DNA of 5,472 bases from Chloroflexota bacterium (lineage in GTDB: Bacteria > Chloroflexota > Chloroflexia > QHBQ01 > JADMIH01), in contig JADMIH010000224.1 of the NCBI GenBank assembly GCA_015478675.1, positions 1 through 5,472 on the forward strand, given 5' to 3'. Below the pieces are notes generated by a model, which was not told where the DNA came from, searched no databases, and saw only the letters and a list, made by a program, of their open reading frames with translations. The translations under genes were made by a program, and so were the position numbers. This document shows, piece after piece, positions 5,375 to 5,472 of the stretch; the first letter of the stretch is position 1, and each line of letters begins with the position of its first letter.

Positions 5375-5402
5375 ATTATACCATAGCACGGCAGTGCAGC
5401 AA
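5375..5402 (-). promoter_or_regulatory. Promoter of the accDA operon (extended -10)
   Basis: On the minus strand a perfect TATAAT (5375-5380) is preceded by TGG, giving the extended -10 form TG-N-TATAAT. A weak -35, TTGCTG (5397-5402), lies 16 bp upstream. Transcription should start near 5368, about 48 nt before GTG 5320. The strong extended -10 makes up for the poor -35. Confidence 0.75.
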
Positions 5403-5403
5403 A

Positions 5404-5419
5404 ACCAGTGTGCCCTGGT
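5404..5419. promoter_or_regulatory. Small palindrome just upstream of the accD promoter
   Basis: ACCAG (5404-5408) and CTGGT (5415-5419) are perfect inverted arms with a 6-bp spacer, abutting the -35 box. It could bind a dimeric regulator, but 5-bp arms arise easily by chance. Confidence 0.25.
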
Positions 5420-5433
5420 AAATGTTCAGAGTA
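5418..5433. repeat. 16-bp motif GTAANTGTTCAGAGTA, copy upstream of accD
   Basis: GTAAATGTTCAGAGTA matches 2940-2955 at 15 of 16 positions. It begins 16 bp beyond the outer edge of the accD -35 box; the weaker relative at 252-267 begins 16 bp beyond the outer edge of the PPOX -35 box. Confidence 0.5.
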
Positions 5434-5438
5434 AGGCA

Positions 5439-5453
5439 TGACCCTATGGGTCA
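5439..5453. promoter_or_regulatory. Palindrome TGACCC-TAT-GGGTCA upstream of accD
   Basis: Perfect 6-bp inverted arms with a 3-bp centre lie about 37 bp beyond the accD -35 box. Either a regulator site for the fatty-acid operon or part of the terminator or repeat of an upstream gene outside the window. It does not resemble the Bacillus FapR site as I know it. Confidence 0.35.
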
Positions 5454-5472
5454 CCATTACGAATGAAAATAC

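Noticed and set aside
5006..5386. 126-codon plus-strand frame opposite accD
   Set aside because: Antisense to the AccD zinc ribbon and N-terminus; no supporting signal.
1..5472. CRISPR array, tRNA or rRNA genes, transposase, phage or toxin-antitoxin genes
   Set aside because: I looked on both strands for spaced direct repeats, cloverleaf or rRNA-like stretches and recombinase motifs and saw none; the only repeats are the short elements listed.

Overview
The window reads as an ordinary chromosomal segment of a free-living bacterium with mid-50s GC, and every protein gene lies on the minus strand. The best guess for the host is Chloroflexota, perhaps a Ktedonobacteria-like lineage. That is inference from three things: an accD-accA pair, the start of a protein of the F420/flavin PPOX type, and C/G-rich interspersed repeats in the intergenic spaces. 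No 16S or other phylogenetic marker is present, so the assignment is weak.

Layout in the direction of transcription (high to low coordinates). At 5472-5339 lies the control region of accD: two short palindromes, a good extended -10 promoter (TG-G-TATAAT) and a small 5' UTR stem. accD (zinc-ribbon carboxyltransferase beta subunit) and accA (alpha subunit) follow as one operon. A possible 36-codon small ORF sits between them and overlaps the accA start as ATGA. A clear intrinsic terminator closes the operon 31 nt after accA. A 395-bp gap (2912-3306) follows, holding the terminator, a G-rich repeat and the start region of the next unit. That unit is a two-domain GNAT acetyltransferase and, 85 nt later, a 12-helix MFS transporter of FucP/FHS type. 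A 484-bp gap (108-591) then carries a second, inverted copy of the same repeat family, a tandem heptamer and a promoter with a palindromic operator candidate. The last gene, cut by the left edge, is the first 35 codons of a pyridoxamine-phosphate-oxidase-like (PPOX) protein.

How the genes work together. AccA and AccD form the carboxyltransferase of acetyl-CoA carboxylase, which makes malonyl-CoA for fatty acid synthesis; the biotin carboxylase and carrier subunits (AccC, AccB) must be encoded elsewhere. The GNAT and MFS genes may be co-transcribed, but their substrates cannot be told from sequence. The PPOX gene looks like a separately controlled unit.

I did not find a convincing new biological system. 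The most interesting points are the operator-like palindrome on the PPOX promoter, the inverted pair of composite repeats bracketing GNAT-MFS, a 16-bp motif repeated upstream of different transcription units, and the coupled small ORF in front of accA.
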